Of a DNA stretch of 64,000 nt, positions 1 through 11,340 are shown in pieces (the stretch's first letter is position 1; each line of letters begins with the position of its first letter). A model generated the notes under the pieces. The model did no database searches, was not told the DNA's origin, and saw only the letters and a program-made list of their open reading frames with translations. This stretch comes from Echinometra lucunter (taxonomy: Eukaryota; Echinodermata; Echinoidea; Camarodonta; Echinometridae): assembly GCA_029962745.1 (NCBI GenBank), contig JAPZVO010000023.1:124001-188000 (forward strand). Direction: 5' to 3'. A program made the position numbers and the translations under genes.

Positions 1-659
1 CATCTTCATTCAATTTTCCCTTTTTTGGTTTTTGTTTTATAGTTTCAGTCATCAATCCTAATGTTACATATTAAGGCATTTCGAGAAAATAAACGTGACT
101 CCTTAGTCTTATATCAGCCTCACAGATGACCTTTAGAAGGCATAAACGTTGTTAAATGATTATGTCTTCACATTACATTGCAAACAGTCCTTGAAATGAA
201 TACATGTAGTCTCAATATATAGACCCCATCAATTACCAATTGGATTCAGTTTGACTTCAAGAGAAACCTAACAGTTTATGTTCCATTTTTTTTTTCGTTA
301 AAAAATGAACTATAATTGATAAACTTCAAAAATTTCAGTTTAGTCTCACGTTCAGACCTCCAGCACTTTGATCAAATCAATACAAAGCAAGGGTGATCAA
401 CGTTTGGAAAACTGTGATATTCTCACTTTCAGACTTTAGAATTTTGACTAAATTTGGTTAAATTCCCATTCATCAAAACAATATCTCCTTTGCTCAAATT
501 AGTCTAAAGTTTCAGACTCAGTGAACAGCACTAAATTAATTACAAGATACCTTTGTCTTAATATTCAGACCTGACGTGGTACAAATTGACTGTAACAAAA
601 TTTAGTCTAATTTCAGACCCAATAGCGTTACCAAATGATCAAAGTATAAATTAATTCTT
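1..659. other. AT-rich non-coding flank with spaced TTCAGAC words
   Basis: No coding similarity is visible. Between about 350 and 670 the word TTCAGAC recurs six times at roughly 50-80 bp spacing, often preceded by TAGTCT or TTAATT, which looks like a strongly degenerate tandem repeat. The 3' LTR of the neighbouring minus-strand BEL/Pao element should lie here if it survives. I could not match this stretch to sequence beyond 7077, so no LTR is called. Confidence 0.4.
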
Positions 660-1617
660 AATTCAGACCCTGTGGCTCCTTGTTAGGGAATTTCCCCTGG
701 TCTTCTTGTGTGACCAACAAATAAGCTTATGTATTGGTCGTTCTAAGTAACGCTGCTGGAAGATTCGCTTTCCGCGACTGTTCATCTTGGAATCACCAAT
801 CACTAATTTCATCACCTTGCGCACGTGATTGTCAGAGGAATGGGTATACATCAACTACTCTGGCTAGCGTCCATTGGTTTCTTGGATTGTCGTCCTTTAC
901 AATTACAATATCACCAATACGCGCTTCACGCTGTGGATAAGTCCATTTCTGATGAGACTGAAGACTCTGAAGAACTCGCGCTTCCAACGCTTCCAAAATT
1001 CATTCGCGAGATGCTGAACTCTCCTCCATCTTTTCTTTGAGTACAAGTCCTCTCGTTGAAATTGTCCTGGAGGCGGTAACAGCACGCTGGTTTTCATCAT
1101 CAGAAGATGGTTTGGCGTCAGGGGCTCAGGATGTGTAGGGTCGTTCAAGTTGTCGACAGTTAGAGGTCTACTATTTACAATAGCTGCTGCTTCGTTTCAT
1201 GAGGGTGCGCAGGGGACTCATCATCAAGCTGCTGTCCGGCTTCGTACAACAATGCTTCTAGCACACGGCGTATAGTGCGTATTTGTCTTTCCCATACGCC
1301 TCCCATATGACTAGCTGACGGGACGTTGAATTTAAGTGAATGTAGTCACAGTCTTTGTTCAGAAGGAATTCCTTAATCTTGACATGGTGTGCAGTACTAC
1401 CTTCTCTTAGCTCAGCTTCAGCTCCGATGAAGTTAGTGCCTCTGTCTGAACGAAGCTGACGTACGGGACCTCTAATGGATAGAAATCGTCGAAGAGCATT
1501 GATGAAAGAGTCCGTTGTCATCGAATTGAGTGTTTCGATGTGTACAGCCCTAGAAGCCATGCAACTAAAGAGGAGGCCATACCTTTTAGTTCCTTCCGGC
1601 CGTCCTTTATCATCCAC
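660..1617 (-). pseudogene. BEL/Pao integrase: rest of core and C-terminal tail
   Basis: 1617 to about 1330 reads SRAVHIETLNSMTTDSFINA and QLRSDRGTNFIGAEAEL, with the second catalytic aspartate near 1455. A frame change precedes the third catalytic residue ([20 protein letters not shown], about 1310-1255). 1148 to 660 gives the family-typical tail with LTPNHLLMMKT, QREDLYSKKRWRRVQHLANEFW and SDNHVRKVMKLVIGDS, again in two frames. At least three frameshifts make this a pseudogene. Confidence 0.83.
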
Positions 1618-2438
1618 GGACCAAAAACATCCATGCAGCTATATGTGAAGGGTGGTGTAGGCTCAACTCTGTCCTTGGGCAGATTTGACATCTTCTGCCA
1701 CTGAGATTCACCACGTAGCCTACGACAGGTGACGCACTTGCTTATGAATCTGGATACCGTCGAGCTCCCAGATAAGACCCAGAAACCGCTTGACCTCAAA
1801 TGGTTGATGGTCATGCCTCGACCCTGGTGAGCTGTCTGAATATGACAATGCCGTATTATCAATTCTGTAATATGGTGGTCATGGGGTAGAATGGCTGGAT
1901 GCTTACTCTCATAAGAGCCTTCGGCACATCTTAGACGTCCGCCTACTCTAAGTATCCCATCAAAGTCAATGAAAGGGTCAAGGCGATGAAAGCGGCTATA
2001 TCCTTGATGCTTACGTCTGTATCTCTTGTTTGCATTCATGTCACTACCCTTGATCGACTGGTTCTGTATAGCTGTCAGCTCATCACCAAATGCATCTCTC
2101 TGTACTGCCTTCAAGATTTCTAACTGAGCTTGGTTTAGTTGCTTCGTAGTTAGCTTCTGTTGCTCAACATGGGGCGAGGTCTTTCTAGTGCTGGATGAAG
2201 TGCGAAGACCTCGTTCTCGACATCGCTGTTTCAAGAGCGACTTCAGTCTCATGCAGTTTGCTACTGCCCTTTTAGCTCTGTTCCAAAATGAGAATCTATC
2301 TAAGCGATTGACCTCAAAGGTAGAAGGCTTAGAGTGGCCTTGCACAACGTTTGTATGAGCTTTCTTTACTTCTGGATCATCTGGCTCTACATCAAACTTA
2401 TCACCTTGAATGAACTCCTGAGCATTTCTCTCCCACAA
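1610..2438 (-). pseudogene. BEL/Pao integrase: zinc-binding domain and start of core
   Basis: About 275 codons open. A linker with FDGILRVGGRLR and HPAILPHDHHITELII precedes the H2C2 zinc-binding domain (HCHIQTAHQGRGMTINHLR then CVTCRRLRG, about 1900-1720). The integrase core opens with PPFTYSCMDVFGPW, which carries the first catalytic aspartate near 1632. The frame is lost around 1605 and the core continues in a different frame downstream. Confidence 0.85.
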
Positions 2439-2439
2439 G

Positions 2440-2785
2440 AACTCTGGGCCAGTAAACCATGAGGATGACAGGAGTTGGTTGACCGTAGCTCCCCGAGATG
2501 CAAGGTCAGCTGGGTTATCAATGCGTTCCCACGTGTCTCCATTGCGAATGGGGAAGAGTGTTGTCTAATCTGATGCACACGGTTTGCAACAAAGACATGA
2601 AAGCGCTTTGAGTCGTTGTTAATGTACCCCATCACTACATTACTGTCTGTCCAATAGAACTCTTCAGTGTCTGGGGGTACAAGTTCTCTCTGGAGAAATG
2701 TACTGACCTTAACTGAGACTACTTGCGGCAGTCAGCTCCAGACGTGGCACAGTGATAGGTTTGAGAGGGACAACTCTGGCCTTAG
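2440..2785 (-). pseudogene. BEL/Pao RNase H-like segment, frameshifted
   Basis: Just after the RT deletion the translation reads VPRLELTAA, then (from about 2690) a tryptophan-Thr-Asp-Ser motif and NVVMGYINNDSKRFHVFVANRVHQIR. This is the standard region between RT and integrase in BEL/Pao polyproteins. A frame change near 2540 leads to NPADLASRG and WFTGPEFLWE in another frame; these words are also typical here. It is non-functional because of the shifts and the loss of RT upstream. Confidence 0.75.
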
Positions 2786-3524
2786 TTTCCCCCTTATACT
2801 GAGCACTGCAGTCATATACAACCCGAAGTTTGTTAGGCTGTACAACACCGTGGTGAGGAATATACCAGACTGGACTATCGTCTGTTTTGAGTTCTGGTGC
2901 TATCTCTGCATATCCCTTCTCTAGGAGTGCTTCCATCTTCTTTGTATACCTGCGGTGGTAGTTTGGATCTCTTTCAAACTTCCTCTTCAGATGCTGCAGT
3001 CTTTTGTCTGCCATATACTTGTTATTTGGCAGGTCTGGTTCATTTTCCTTAACGGGAAGTGGAGTTTCATAATGTCCATCTTCTGATACACGAACGTTAT
3101 TTTTCATGATATTCATGAATCTTACATCGTTCTGTGAGAAAGGGTCCTTACTGCTTCTGAGATCCGAGAAATCCGCTTCCATCATCCTCAGCACCGATGA
3201 AGGATTTATCTCTCTTCCTTGATGGTGACATTGTGTGAAAACATCACATTCTTTCTGGTTGAAATCTCATTCTCAGTCAGCTCAGTGGGTATTTCATAGG
3301 TGATAAGGTGATGACTGAACCCTATTCTATCGTCAGGGCTGACTTTCAAACTCCTTCTGACTAGCTATACCCACAACACTCCAACCTAGGTCAGTCTTCA
3401 TACCAAAGGGTTCATCACCATCAGGGGAAGGAATTATGCTGCGAGGAGTTAGAGCACGAGCACAATCATATCCAATCAGCAGTCCCCACCTCAAAATCTT
3501 GTAGTGGCAACAATTCCTCCGCAA
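2786..3524 (-). pseudogene. BEL/Pao protease end and RT N-terminus, RT core lost
   Basis: From 3524 to 3333 the frame reads LLIGYDCARAL and GMKTDLGWSVVG, the segment that closes the BEL/Pao protease region. After another frame change, 3194 to about 2790 gives the RT entry: NNKYMADKRLQHLKRKFERD, YAEIAPEL, WYIPHHGVV and LRVVYDCSAQYKG. The RT palm should follow. The frame jumps directly to TKARVVPLKPITVPRLELTAA, which normally lies after RT. The catalytic YxDD block is therefore deleted, by my estimate 200 codons or more. Confidence 0.82.
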
Positions 3525-4661
3525 TTTCAGTCAGGTGAGGAAAGGACGCAGCTACTTCAGGTACTGGAATATGCTCCCTGTTTGCAGGCATTATGTCTCT
3601 TGTATATACTGCAGGAAGATCAATTGTCTTCATGCTGTTGTGAGCACGGACTGTGAGTCCTTGAATCTTCTCGCTAGGGATCCTTTCATCTTTCTTGGAC
3701 ATGGTAGAAAGAAGGAGATTCACAGTTGAACCATGTAGGTTCATGGCTACCTTGGTAGATTCCAGCAAGAATGTAGTGTCAGACTGTGTATCTAACAATG
3801 CATATATCAATCTTTCATCAACTCTGCCCTTCTGTGATATCCAGACTGGAACAACCGCTGAACACCTTACAGCCTGTCTCTTCTTGGTCATATGATTTAC
3901 TGTCGTGTGAGAATTTGATGATCGGAGTTGTTCTGTTGCTTTAGGACTTTCACGATCAGATGATTGAGGCTCCTTTCTCACATCGTTTCTCTCTTGTTGA
4001 CTACTCCTATTCCAGTCTTCATGAAGAGCAGTGGGATGTCGTCTTTTGCAGACACTACATGTGTGTCTCTTTCTGCATTCTTTTGATGTGTGTCCTCGTA
4101 TAAGACAACCGTAACACAGTCCATTCTCTCGAACGTAGTTCTTTCGCTCCTCCAAGGTCATTGAAAGGAACCTCTTACAAGTTCCTAGTTGGTGGTGTTC
4201 CTTACAAAGCACACAGACATGCTCCTGCTTCTTTCCTTTCCGTGGACGCTGAGGGCGTTGATCTGTCATGGCATACATGGATGTTGCACCCGACACTGTC
4301 CGCTTCTTGTCTACCTTCAGCTCCCTTACACTATTCAGAGAGGTAACGGGGTCGCATGCGATATTGGCTTCCTCCTCAATGAAATCGCTGAACTCATGAA
4401 ATGGTGGGAAGGTGTTTCTATGAGTCTCTTTCCAGTTAGCAACTTTCCTACCCCAACTCACGACCAGGTGTTCTGGAAGTTTGGCCAAAATCTTTCTGTT
4501 TTCCCTCTCATCATTCAACTGTGCCAGATTTCCGATGGTTCTCATTGCTGTACAGCACTGTTTCAGGAAATCAGAGAGCATTCGAAGGCCTTGACTGTCT
4601 CTGTGGTTGATCCTCGGCCAGGATTCTTTGTCCCTATAAGCATTTGACAGGACAAAAGGAT
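3466..4661 (-). pseudogene. BEL/Pao gag C-terminus, CCHC fingers and protease start
   Basis: Continues the gag frame from the insertion site. A Pao-type segment is followed by cysteine-rich motifs: CVLCKEHHQLGTC, the zinc knuckle CYGCLIRGHTSKEC (about 4116-4075) and CSVCKRRHPTALH (to about 4020). These bind nucleic acid. Next comes a retropepsin-like start, ALLDTQSDTTFLLE, near 3790, where the usual D-S/T-G is D-T-Q. The frame then breaks at about 3485 and the protease continues in another frame. Confidence 0.82.
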
Positions 4662-4669
4662 CACCGTAC

Positions 4670-6281
4670 CCCGGGGGGCCACTCTATGTACAACACTGTA
4701 ACCATGCTCGTGCACACCCTTTCAAAAAGTAGCCTTAACTAGGATTCGCGGAGCTCAAAAAAGCTACCCTTAACTAGGATTTTTTCTCTCCTGCATACCC
4801 TTAACTAGGATTTTTCTCTCCAGCATACCCTTAACTAGGATTTTTCTCTCCACGTATACCCTTAACTAGGATTTTTCTCTCCACGCATACCCTTAACAAG
4901 GATTTTTTTCTCTCCACGTATACCCTTAACTAGGATTTTTCTCTCCACACATACCCTTAACAAGGATTTTTCTCTCCACGCATACCCTTAACAAGGATTT
5001 TTCTCTCCACGCATACCCCTAACTAGGATTTTTTTCTCTCCACGTATACTCTTAACTAGGATTTTTCTCTCCACGCATACCCTTAACTAGGATTTTCTCT
5101 CAACGCATACCCTTAAACTAGGATTTTTCTCTCTCCGTATACCTTTAACAATGATTGAGAGCATTGAACTTAAAAAGCACCCTTAACAAGGACTAGGTCA
5201 AATATAACTCTTATCATTAGAGCAAGACTGTAGGAATAGTAAGAATGTATCATTTAAAAGTTCTTTCAAAAGCAACAGGGACTAAAAAAAGGGGGTGGTA
5301 AACAATAATTGTAGTTTTAACATAATAAATCAAAAATTAACTAATTCTAAAATCATGCCATTTCCTCGGGTTGCATCAACAGAGCTGCCACATTTCACTG
5401 GAACATTTCAGTACTCCAATCAGTATTTGTTAAGGGTATCCGTGTTTCTCAAATAGATAAACAACAGAGCAGAGAAACTGGACATTTAAAAATGAGTATT
5501 TTCTATTCTTCTCAATTACCACTATGAACAGTATTCTTCACAAATTTCAGGATGAAATACTGAAAATCAGTACTACGTGGCAACTCTGCATCAATGTCAT
5601 GAACACAGTGATATAAATGACACACAATACAGACAGTGTTGACATTCATTGAGTACTTTTTAATTCACAGTTAAGTGGCCATCCAACTAAGTGCTTCCAA
5701 TGTGGCTTTCACACAGAGTTTTCATAAAAACTTCTATGAAAAATAAAACACACCTTAGAATTTTGATATAAGAACTATTTTCAACTTTGATAAAAGCAGA
5801 AGAACAATAAAAGCAAATCAGTGAAAGTGAGAAAAATCAGTTTGAGCACTACTTGTTTCTTTAAAGGAGTACTCTGGGCCCCAGATAAGTTGCTTTTGAT
5901 ACAGTATGCATGACGCACGCGATTGGCGTATATACCAAAGCTATATACGGCCATTTTGTTTACACCTCGCTCCAGGGGTACAATGTCACAAAAATATGAA
6001 TGATGCGACTGTAAATAAATTGAAAAATCAATGAAAATTGGGGGAAATTGATGGAAAGGGGGAAAATCACTGTGAATTAGGTACATTTTTATTTCACTTC
6101 AGATTATGCAAAAAATGACCCTTAGCGCGGATTTAGCGCTGAAAAGACCCCCTTTTTCTCTCAAGTCGGCGATTTTGATACCCTTATCGCGGATCCGTGC
6201 TCTGCCTGAAAAAACACCCCTTATTCCGCGTTTTTGTGCACGCGCATGGTTACAGTGTTGTACATAGAGTGGCCCCCCGGG
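4670..6281. mobile_element. 1.6-kb non-autonomous TIR element inside BEL gag
   Basis: The ends are 47-bp inverted repeats (4670-4716 and 6235-6281) with one mismatch, beginning CCCGGGGGGCCACTC. They are flanked by a perfect 8-bp duplication CACCGTAC (4662-4669 and 6282-6289). No transposase is visible: the only ORF of note (5781-6086, minus) resembles nothing I know. Inside the left end lies a tandem array of CCCTTAACTAGGATTTTTCTC units. The right end has three weaker relatives (CCCTTAGCGCGGATT, CCCTTATCGCGGATC, CCCCTTATTCCGCG). An 8-bp duplication fits hAT, P, Merlin or Zisupton-type transposases, and the terminal motif does not decide between them. Confidence 0.88.
4733..5155. repeat. About 30-bp subterminal tandem repeat
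   Basis: About 13 imperfect copies of a 29-32-bp unit, core CATACCCTTAACTAGGATTT followed by TTCTCTCCACG, lie just inside the left TIR of the 1.6-kb element. Variation is mainly in the T-run length and TAACTAGG versus TAACAAGG. Arrays just inside transposon ends often serve as transposase-binding sites; that role is inference here. Confidence 0.8.
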
Positions 6282-6289
6282 CACCGTAC

Positions 6290-7077
6290 CTCCTTTCCAG
6301 GGCCTGCTTAGCAGCAGAGTAGGAATAAGCATCACCTAGCAGTGAATAACCTTGCACAAGTTGTAAGGGTTGACCCTTCAAGTATTTCAGAAGATAATAA
6401 AACTTATCCTCTGTCTTTATGTTCCTTCTTTCTATGAGGAGGTCGTAACTTCTCTTCCATGCTGGATATTGGAGGGAACTTCCATCAAACACAGACGGCT
6501 CTGGAGGGGGCAGATGATTCAGACTCATCTGGTTCATTATGGTCGCTGCTAACTGATCCCCCGTTTCAAACACTTGAGCTCTCGGGTTCAACTTCTCTGT
6601 GGGCGGATCATCTTGGGTCTGAGCACTGACCCACTTTTCGCATTCACTTTGTTGTCTGGAAGAATGCTTTGAAGAATGTTTGGAGGAGTGTCTGGATGAC
6701 GTCGAAGGGGCTACAGAGCCTCCTTGAAGGGCCTTCATTCTGTCATGGGTTTGTTTCATAAGCTCTGTATGTTGCTCCTCAATTTTTTCAATCTTGTCGA
6801 GGCTGTCATCATCCACATTTAAGGCCTCCTTAACTTTGCTAAGAGAATCCTGAAGCAATGTTGCCTTGTCCAGAGCCACCTGAACTTCATTTCTCTGTTG
6901 TCTGATGACTATAGGGAGTTCCTCATCACTCAAGGCAGCTCTTAATTTATTGGCCGCTTGACGCCAACCTCTTATTAAGGAGCGAAACTGCCGTTCTAGT
7001 TGGTCATTCTGATACTGAAGGCCCCTTTCAGTTGGTTTCGGGTCACTTCTCGTTCTCTTACCCTCTTCGTCTGACAT
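6290..7077 (-). pseudogene. BEL/Pao gag, N-terminal part
   Basis: Open for about 262 codons from an ATG at 7077 (MSDEEGKRTR). A longer reading upstream would need a non-ATG start. The first 150 residues are charged and likely coiled-coil. A serine- and histidine-rich linker (SSRHSSKHSSKHSS) follows, then the Pao-type gag segment with PPPEPSVFDG, YPAWKRSYDLLI and YYLLKYLKGQ. These are hallmarks of BEL/Pao capsid proteins, which form the virus-like particle. The frame runs straight into the target duplication of the inserted TIR element at 6282-6289 and continues in phase on its far side at 4661, so the insertion hit a then-open gag. Confidence 0.8.
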
Positions 7078-8215
7078 CCTGTCGTCTGTGAAGAATGACT
7101 TCGAGAAGTTTTCACTGTAGCTGCAGCCAATCACAAATGACGATTTGACAGGTTTTTACGGGAGTGTTTCTTTATTTCTTTGTACTTGCATCGTACCTTC
7201 ATTGCGTTCACTCCGTGAAAACTGTAACAATGAAATACATAAATTGGAATCAGTTCAAACCCTGAAATCTGATTGTAACTATTCAACAATAGATCAAGTC
7301 ATAATCAATTACAGCTTTCTTTATACTGAAATCATAAATATCTCCATAATTATCTTCATGACAAATCAAAATTGGGCGTGACCCATGGGCATTCTTATAA
7401 AATTGCCCTCTACTTGACCTTATAATAATTGATAAACCCTATTACTTATGTCTTTCTTTGTGTTTCATTGAACGACTTAGACAGTTCTAATATAACTTAA
7501 TGTGCACAGATTCATTTGCATACTTGTCTCATACAGGCTGATACTATATTCAATAATAAATCCACTTTTGTATCAAGGAATCTATCTATCATGAGCTCTG
7601 TGTTATCGTTAATGACTTCTTAACATTTAACCACATGAATTCTTATACGTGGGCGTTAACATTGTGAATATACACAAGTGCAGTCAACTCAAAGTTATAG
7701 CACACAAATATCATAATAGTATACACATTCCTTACAAATTAAACACTGCAAGTGTAAATACTGACCTTCTTGCCTCTTTTTAGTCAATGAGGTTGACTGC
7801 AACTAAAGGATGTTTCAGATACTCATGTATTTCCTTTACATATCAGGACTTTCACGCCTGTTTGGGAAATCACAAATGTCTTGCCGAAGATGGCGTTCTA
7901 ACTTTTTTGTTAACTCAACGCAGCTACAGCCGCGGATGCGATTTGATGTAAAATTATAAAAGTGCATGGTACAATTTATTTTCAAATATTGTGACATTGA
8001 GCTGCAGACTTTGACGTTACAACATAATTTGATGTACTTTTATCGTTCACGATTTTATATTAATTTCTTGTTCTAATATGTATTTGGTAAAAGTCTGTTT
8101 TTAATACAAACGGAAACAAACACCCCTTACACTTCCAGATTTTTTGATATTTAATTTTGATATTGGTTTAATGATTAATGGTGGGTTATTTTAACCTGAC
8201 TGCTAAGAAAGCATG
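7078..8215. other. AT-rich non-coding; expected 5' LTR of BEL element not recognised
   Basis: Upstream of the BEL gag on its strand, so the leader and 5' LTR would be expected here. I found no TG...CA repeat shared with 1-659, no convincing primer-binding site and no ORF of interest. The stretch appears non-coding. Confidence 0.4.
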
Positions 8216-8217
8216 TG

Positions 8218-8288
8218 TATGCTTCAAACCCGAGTACTCCTGGTTACAAGACCACTGCTCTACCACTGAGCCAAAGTGCCTCCTTAAT
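8218..8288 (-). repeat. tRNA-derived relic (pseudo-tRNA or SINE head)
   Basis: The minus strand contains a good Pol III A box (TGGCTCAGTGGTAGAGC) and, about 40 bases later, a weakened B box (GGGTTTGAAGC). Between them CTTGTAA could be an anticodon loop reading TGT (Thr). The T-arm and acceptor stem do not close, so this is not a functional tRNA. It is more likely a SINE head or pseudogene. Confidence 0.45.
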
Positions 8289-8669
8289 TATACATCTAAC
8301 ATCTACCTATAAGCCTAATGATATAAAACCCAGAGAGAGAAAAATAGATAAAGATAGAAGGTTTTAATAATGATTAATGGTAAGAAAGAAGAGAAACAAA
8401 GCTGGCCCCTCTAGTACCCACACCCAAAATAAACAAAATAAAGTAATTAAAATGAATTACATGTAATTAAGAATAAAATAAGATAAAAATAATAAGAATA
8501 ATAATAATAATAAAGCCATATATAGATAAGTGAATGAATAAAATTAGTTTAAAAAGTTTCGACTAACTTTCATCACTAAATTTGATGAAATTGATGGAGT
8601 TAAACGATTTGGTGTAGTTTTTGGTAGATTTTATGAAAATGATATGTATAAGAAATGTGAGTTTTCAAT
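8289..8669. other. A-rich non-coding stretch
   Basis: Low-complexity A/T-rich sequence, including an imperfect (AAT)n tract near 8485-8515. It may be the degenerate tail of the adjacent tRNA-derived relic. No coding signal seen. Confidence 0.4.
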
Positions 8670-8689
8670 ATGTCTGGAGGGCAACTGCA

Positions 8690-9080
8690 CCCCTGCCCCC
8701 CTCCTCCCCCACCCTCCTGGTGTGTGCGGCCATGCTCGCTGATGCATGCTGTCTCGAACCATCATGCATCTGAAAATTTTGAAATCCCTACTTACAAGTG
8801 TACATTTTGTTGCCTTTCTGACTTATTTCGGTATTCCTTTACTTTTTTTTCCTGGCGATACATGTAGTGAGTTATTTGGGGCTTATTTTTCAGATTTTTT
8901 TCTAGTCCTACATGTACTTCATGATTTTTGTAGGGGGCACCGGGGGACGGGGGCACACAAAATTAATGGGGGGCACGTGCCTCCCAGGCCCCCCAGTAGC
9001 TACACCCCTGGGTGGAGGAGGAGGGGGGGGAAGGAGGAGGAAGAGGCACAGGCGGCGCTCCGGGGGGGGAGGCAGGGGGA
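8690..9080. mobile_element. GC-rich hAT-like terminal fragments
   Basis: Contains polyG/C runs and the word AGTAGCTACACCCCTG near 8990-9010. Its complement, CAGGGGTGTAGCTACT, resembles common hAT termini (CAGTGGCGTAGCTA type). No matching partner end or 8-bp duplication was found, so only fragments are called. ORFs here are frame shadows of the G/C runs. Confidence 0.35.
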
Positions 9081-9104
9081 CACAGTGCCTCCCCACTTAT
9101 CGAA

Positions 9105-9660
9105 GCACCCAAAAAGTGCCCATTTTTCTCCCACAAAAATGCCCCCTTTCAAACCTGTTCTGTACCCTTCTTTTATGATCTTAGAAGGGCCCATTTTCTT
9201 TGTTGATAAGTGCCCTTTCGCTTTCTAATAACTAGTGTCCCTTTTTGTTTCAGATAAGTTAGCCTTCTTAAAATCTATAGAAATACACTCTTATGCCTTT
9301 CCCTTTTTAATAGCGCTCTGTTCCCTTCTGAGAAGTGCGCCTTCTATACTTCAAATGAATGTTCCTTTTAAAATGTGATTATTATCCCCTTTGACTACCT
9401 CTTTTCGTTTTTCACAGTGCAAGTTTTCTTCTGCAATCTGCATATTGCCCCTTTTCACCTCTGATAAGTGCCCCATTTGAAATTGATACATGCCCTCATT
9501 CACTTCTGATAAGTGCCCCTTTTCCTTTCTAGTATTTCCAATTTCTGCATCTGTTAATGTAAGATAAGGGCATTTAGCGCCCTTTTTGTTTTCTGATAAT
9601 TTCCCTTTTCCATTCGGGCAAGTGCCTCCCACAACTTTAATCAGAAGGAATGGTGCCCTA
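9105..9660. repeat. Degenerate repeat of AAGTGCCCCTTTT-like units
   Basis: Words of the form TGATAAGTGCCC-CTTTT recur irregularly about every 30-45 bases; the clearest are near 9210, 9470 and 9510. This looks like an old minisatellite or the diverged interior of a hAT-like element. Related words reappear near 10185-10235. There is no coding signal, and the ORFs on both strands follow the repeat. Confidence 0.45.
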
Positions 9661-9694
9661 AATTGGGGAGTATTTTTCTACTTTTTCTTTCAAA

Positions 9695-9718
9695 GCTTGC
9701 TCGCTACGCTCGCTCGCA
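9695..9718. repeat. GCTCGCTACGCTCGCTCGC dispersed motif
   Basis: A single copy, complementary in sense to the GAGCGAAGCGAGCGAGC word seen at 27.6-27.8 kb, 56.8-57.2 kb, 57.85 kb and 63.48 kb. It lies close to GC-rich hAT-like material, as do the other copies. Confidence 0.6.
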
Positions 9719-10266
9719 TTTATGGTATCTCACGTAAGGCCCTTCAAATGTGTTGTAACCATAAAGTCTTATCTGTTCTCCTAGGTTCCTGATGGTACTG
9801 TGCTTAAAACACCATTTAATTTGAATATTTTCTCTAATAAAAATGATTGGTAGCTATGAGACCTCTCAAATGCATTGAAAACAGAGCCTGGTCACTTAAG
9901 GAAAACTGTATACAGAGTAAATGGAAGAAACTAACAATGATAATTATGGAATGCCCATAAAATGAATTTCCTTGAAGCTTTTATCATTATAGGCCACTTG
10001 AAATATACTGCAAATACCATGCCCTTCAGCAAAAATACTTAGCATTTTTAGCTTGCTCGCAGTTGAGTGAGGCAGCGAAGTATGTAATAATATTACAAAG
10101 TAGTTTTTATCTTGTAAAGATAAAAACAGTATGCCAAATTTAAATAGAATGTGGGGGTATATTTTCCTCCTTGTGTTCAGCATTTGTGAGTGCCCATTTT
10201 TTCCCCCAAAGTGCCCTTTTTTGATAGTGCCCCCCCCCCCACTTTGAAAGACACTCCTCTGCCCCT

Positions 10267-10381
10267 GGGAGGAGTAGTAGTAGTAGTAGTAGTAATAGTA
10301 GTAGAGCAGTAGTAGTGGTAGTAGAGTGGTCGTAGTAGTAGTAGTAGTAGTAATGGTAGTAGAGCAGTAGTAGTAGTACAT

Positions 10382-10412
<31 letters not shown>

Positions 10413-10432
10413 CAGCAGTAGTAGTACTAGTA
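10267..10432. repeat. (GTA)n microsatellite
   Basis: Imperfect trinucleotide tract of AGT/GTA units with scattered interruptions (AGCAG, GGTAG). ORFs in this region on the minus strand (poly-Leu, poly-Tyr, poly-Thr) are artefacts of the repeat. Confidence 0.9.
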
Positions 10433-11108
10433 GCCTAGTCACAGCCAGATCGAGCACAGCTACAGCAGCCGGAGGACTGGGCCCAGTTCTGCAGCTAATG
10501 TAGCTCTGCCTCCCTGCGCTGGTTGGTTGACTTAGCTGCGAGTCGCATGAAGATGAATAATCAGCAAAAGACAAACCAACTTTAGAGTTCGGTTTTTCTT
10601 ATTAATGTCAAGCGTTAAAACTTCTGAAAAGCCCACTCAGATTCAAATACCACTGAAATCAATCAAAATATCTAGAAACTTTCTCTAAATTCCAAAAAAC
10701 TGACGACATATGTAAACGTTATTAACGTCGTGATCGATCATCAATTAATTTGATCGATTGCGCATACATACGTACATTAATTTATTTTTCCTACAAGTTT
10801 AGGTGGTGTGGTTATCGTATAGGACGGGTTCTCGTTTAAGGTCTTAACATGGTGTCTTTCATATTGATAGTCAGTTATACTTATATGTTGGCATGAGACT
10901 TTCTGTACATGAAAATTTATAGACTGAAAAGGAGCTGCACATTGTCCTAATGTTATTTCATACTGAGTTCTAAACATTCATTCTTATAGACATTGGGCTA
11001 TGCTAGGACTATTTGGTGAGGAACAATTTGGAAATGTATGAATGTTGTAATTTATATGTTGTACATGTATCGGTACATGCAGTTGTTGATGTGAAACTCA
11101 CAAACCTA

Positions 11109-11340
11109 AGGTTCCTGTCCCATACTACCGCTTAGCGGTTCCGTCTGCCTCCATCTAAATATTTGTTTTTGAGGGTGTCAGAGAGAGGCAAATTTAAAAG
11201 ATTGTGGCCATGAACTAGCGCCATCTGCCAATGTCTAGATACGTTTGTAAACCAGCTGAAGAATGAATTTAAAAGTCCAATAAATGTGCGCGTTTATTTC
11301 TCAGACAGAATCATTAAACGGTAGTATGGGACAGGGCCTT
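11109..11340. mobile_element. Small MITE with about 22-bp TIRs
   Basis: The left end AAGGTTCCTGTCCCATACTA and the right end, whose complement is AAGGCCCTGTCCCATACTAC, form inverted repeats about 230 bp apart. There is no ORF. Flanks are TAAGG-like on both sides, and the exact duplication could not be fixed. Transposase family unknown. Confidence 0.65.

Larger units (their letters stand above)
660..7077 (-). mobile_element. Degenerate BEL/Pao LTR retrotransposon (internal region)
   Basis: Reading the minus strand from 7077 down to 660 gives BEL/Pao gag, CCHC fingers, protease, the start of RT, an RNase H-like part and integrase with its C-terminal tail, in the usual order. The element is dead. 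It has several frameshifts, the RT core with its catalytic aspartates is missing at a junction near 2785, and gag is split by a 1.6-kb TIR element. No LTR pair, primer-binding site or target duplication was recognised, so the outer limits are only the coding limits. The family call rests on the combined protein motifs described for the separate pieces. Confidence 0.85.

Noticed and set aside
1..7900. LTR pair for the BEL/Pao element
   Set aside because: I compared 1-659 with 7078-7900 by eye and found no shared TG...CA repeat. The LTRs may lie outside the window or be too diverged.
8218..8288. Functional tRNA-Thr
   Set aside because: The A box is good but the T-arm and acceptor stem do not pair; a relic is the safer call.
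9944..10574. Poly-Leu, poly-Tyr and poly-Thr ORFs
   Set aside because: Artefacts of the (GTA)n microsatellite.
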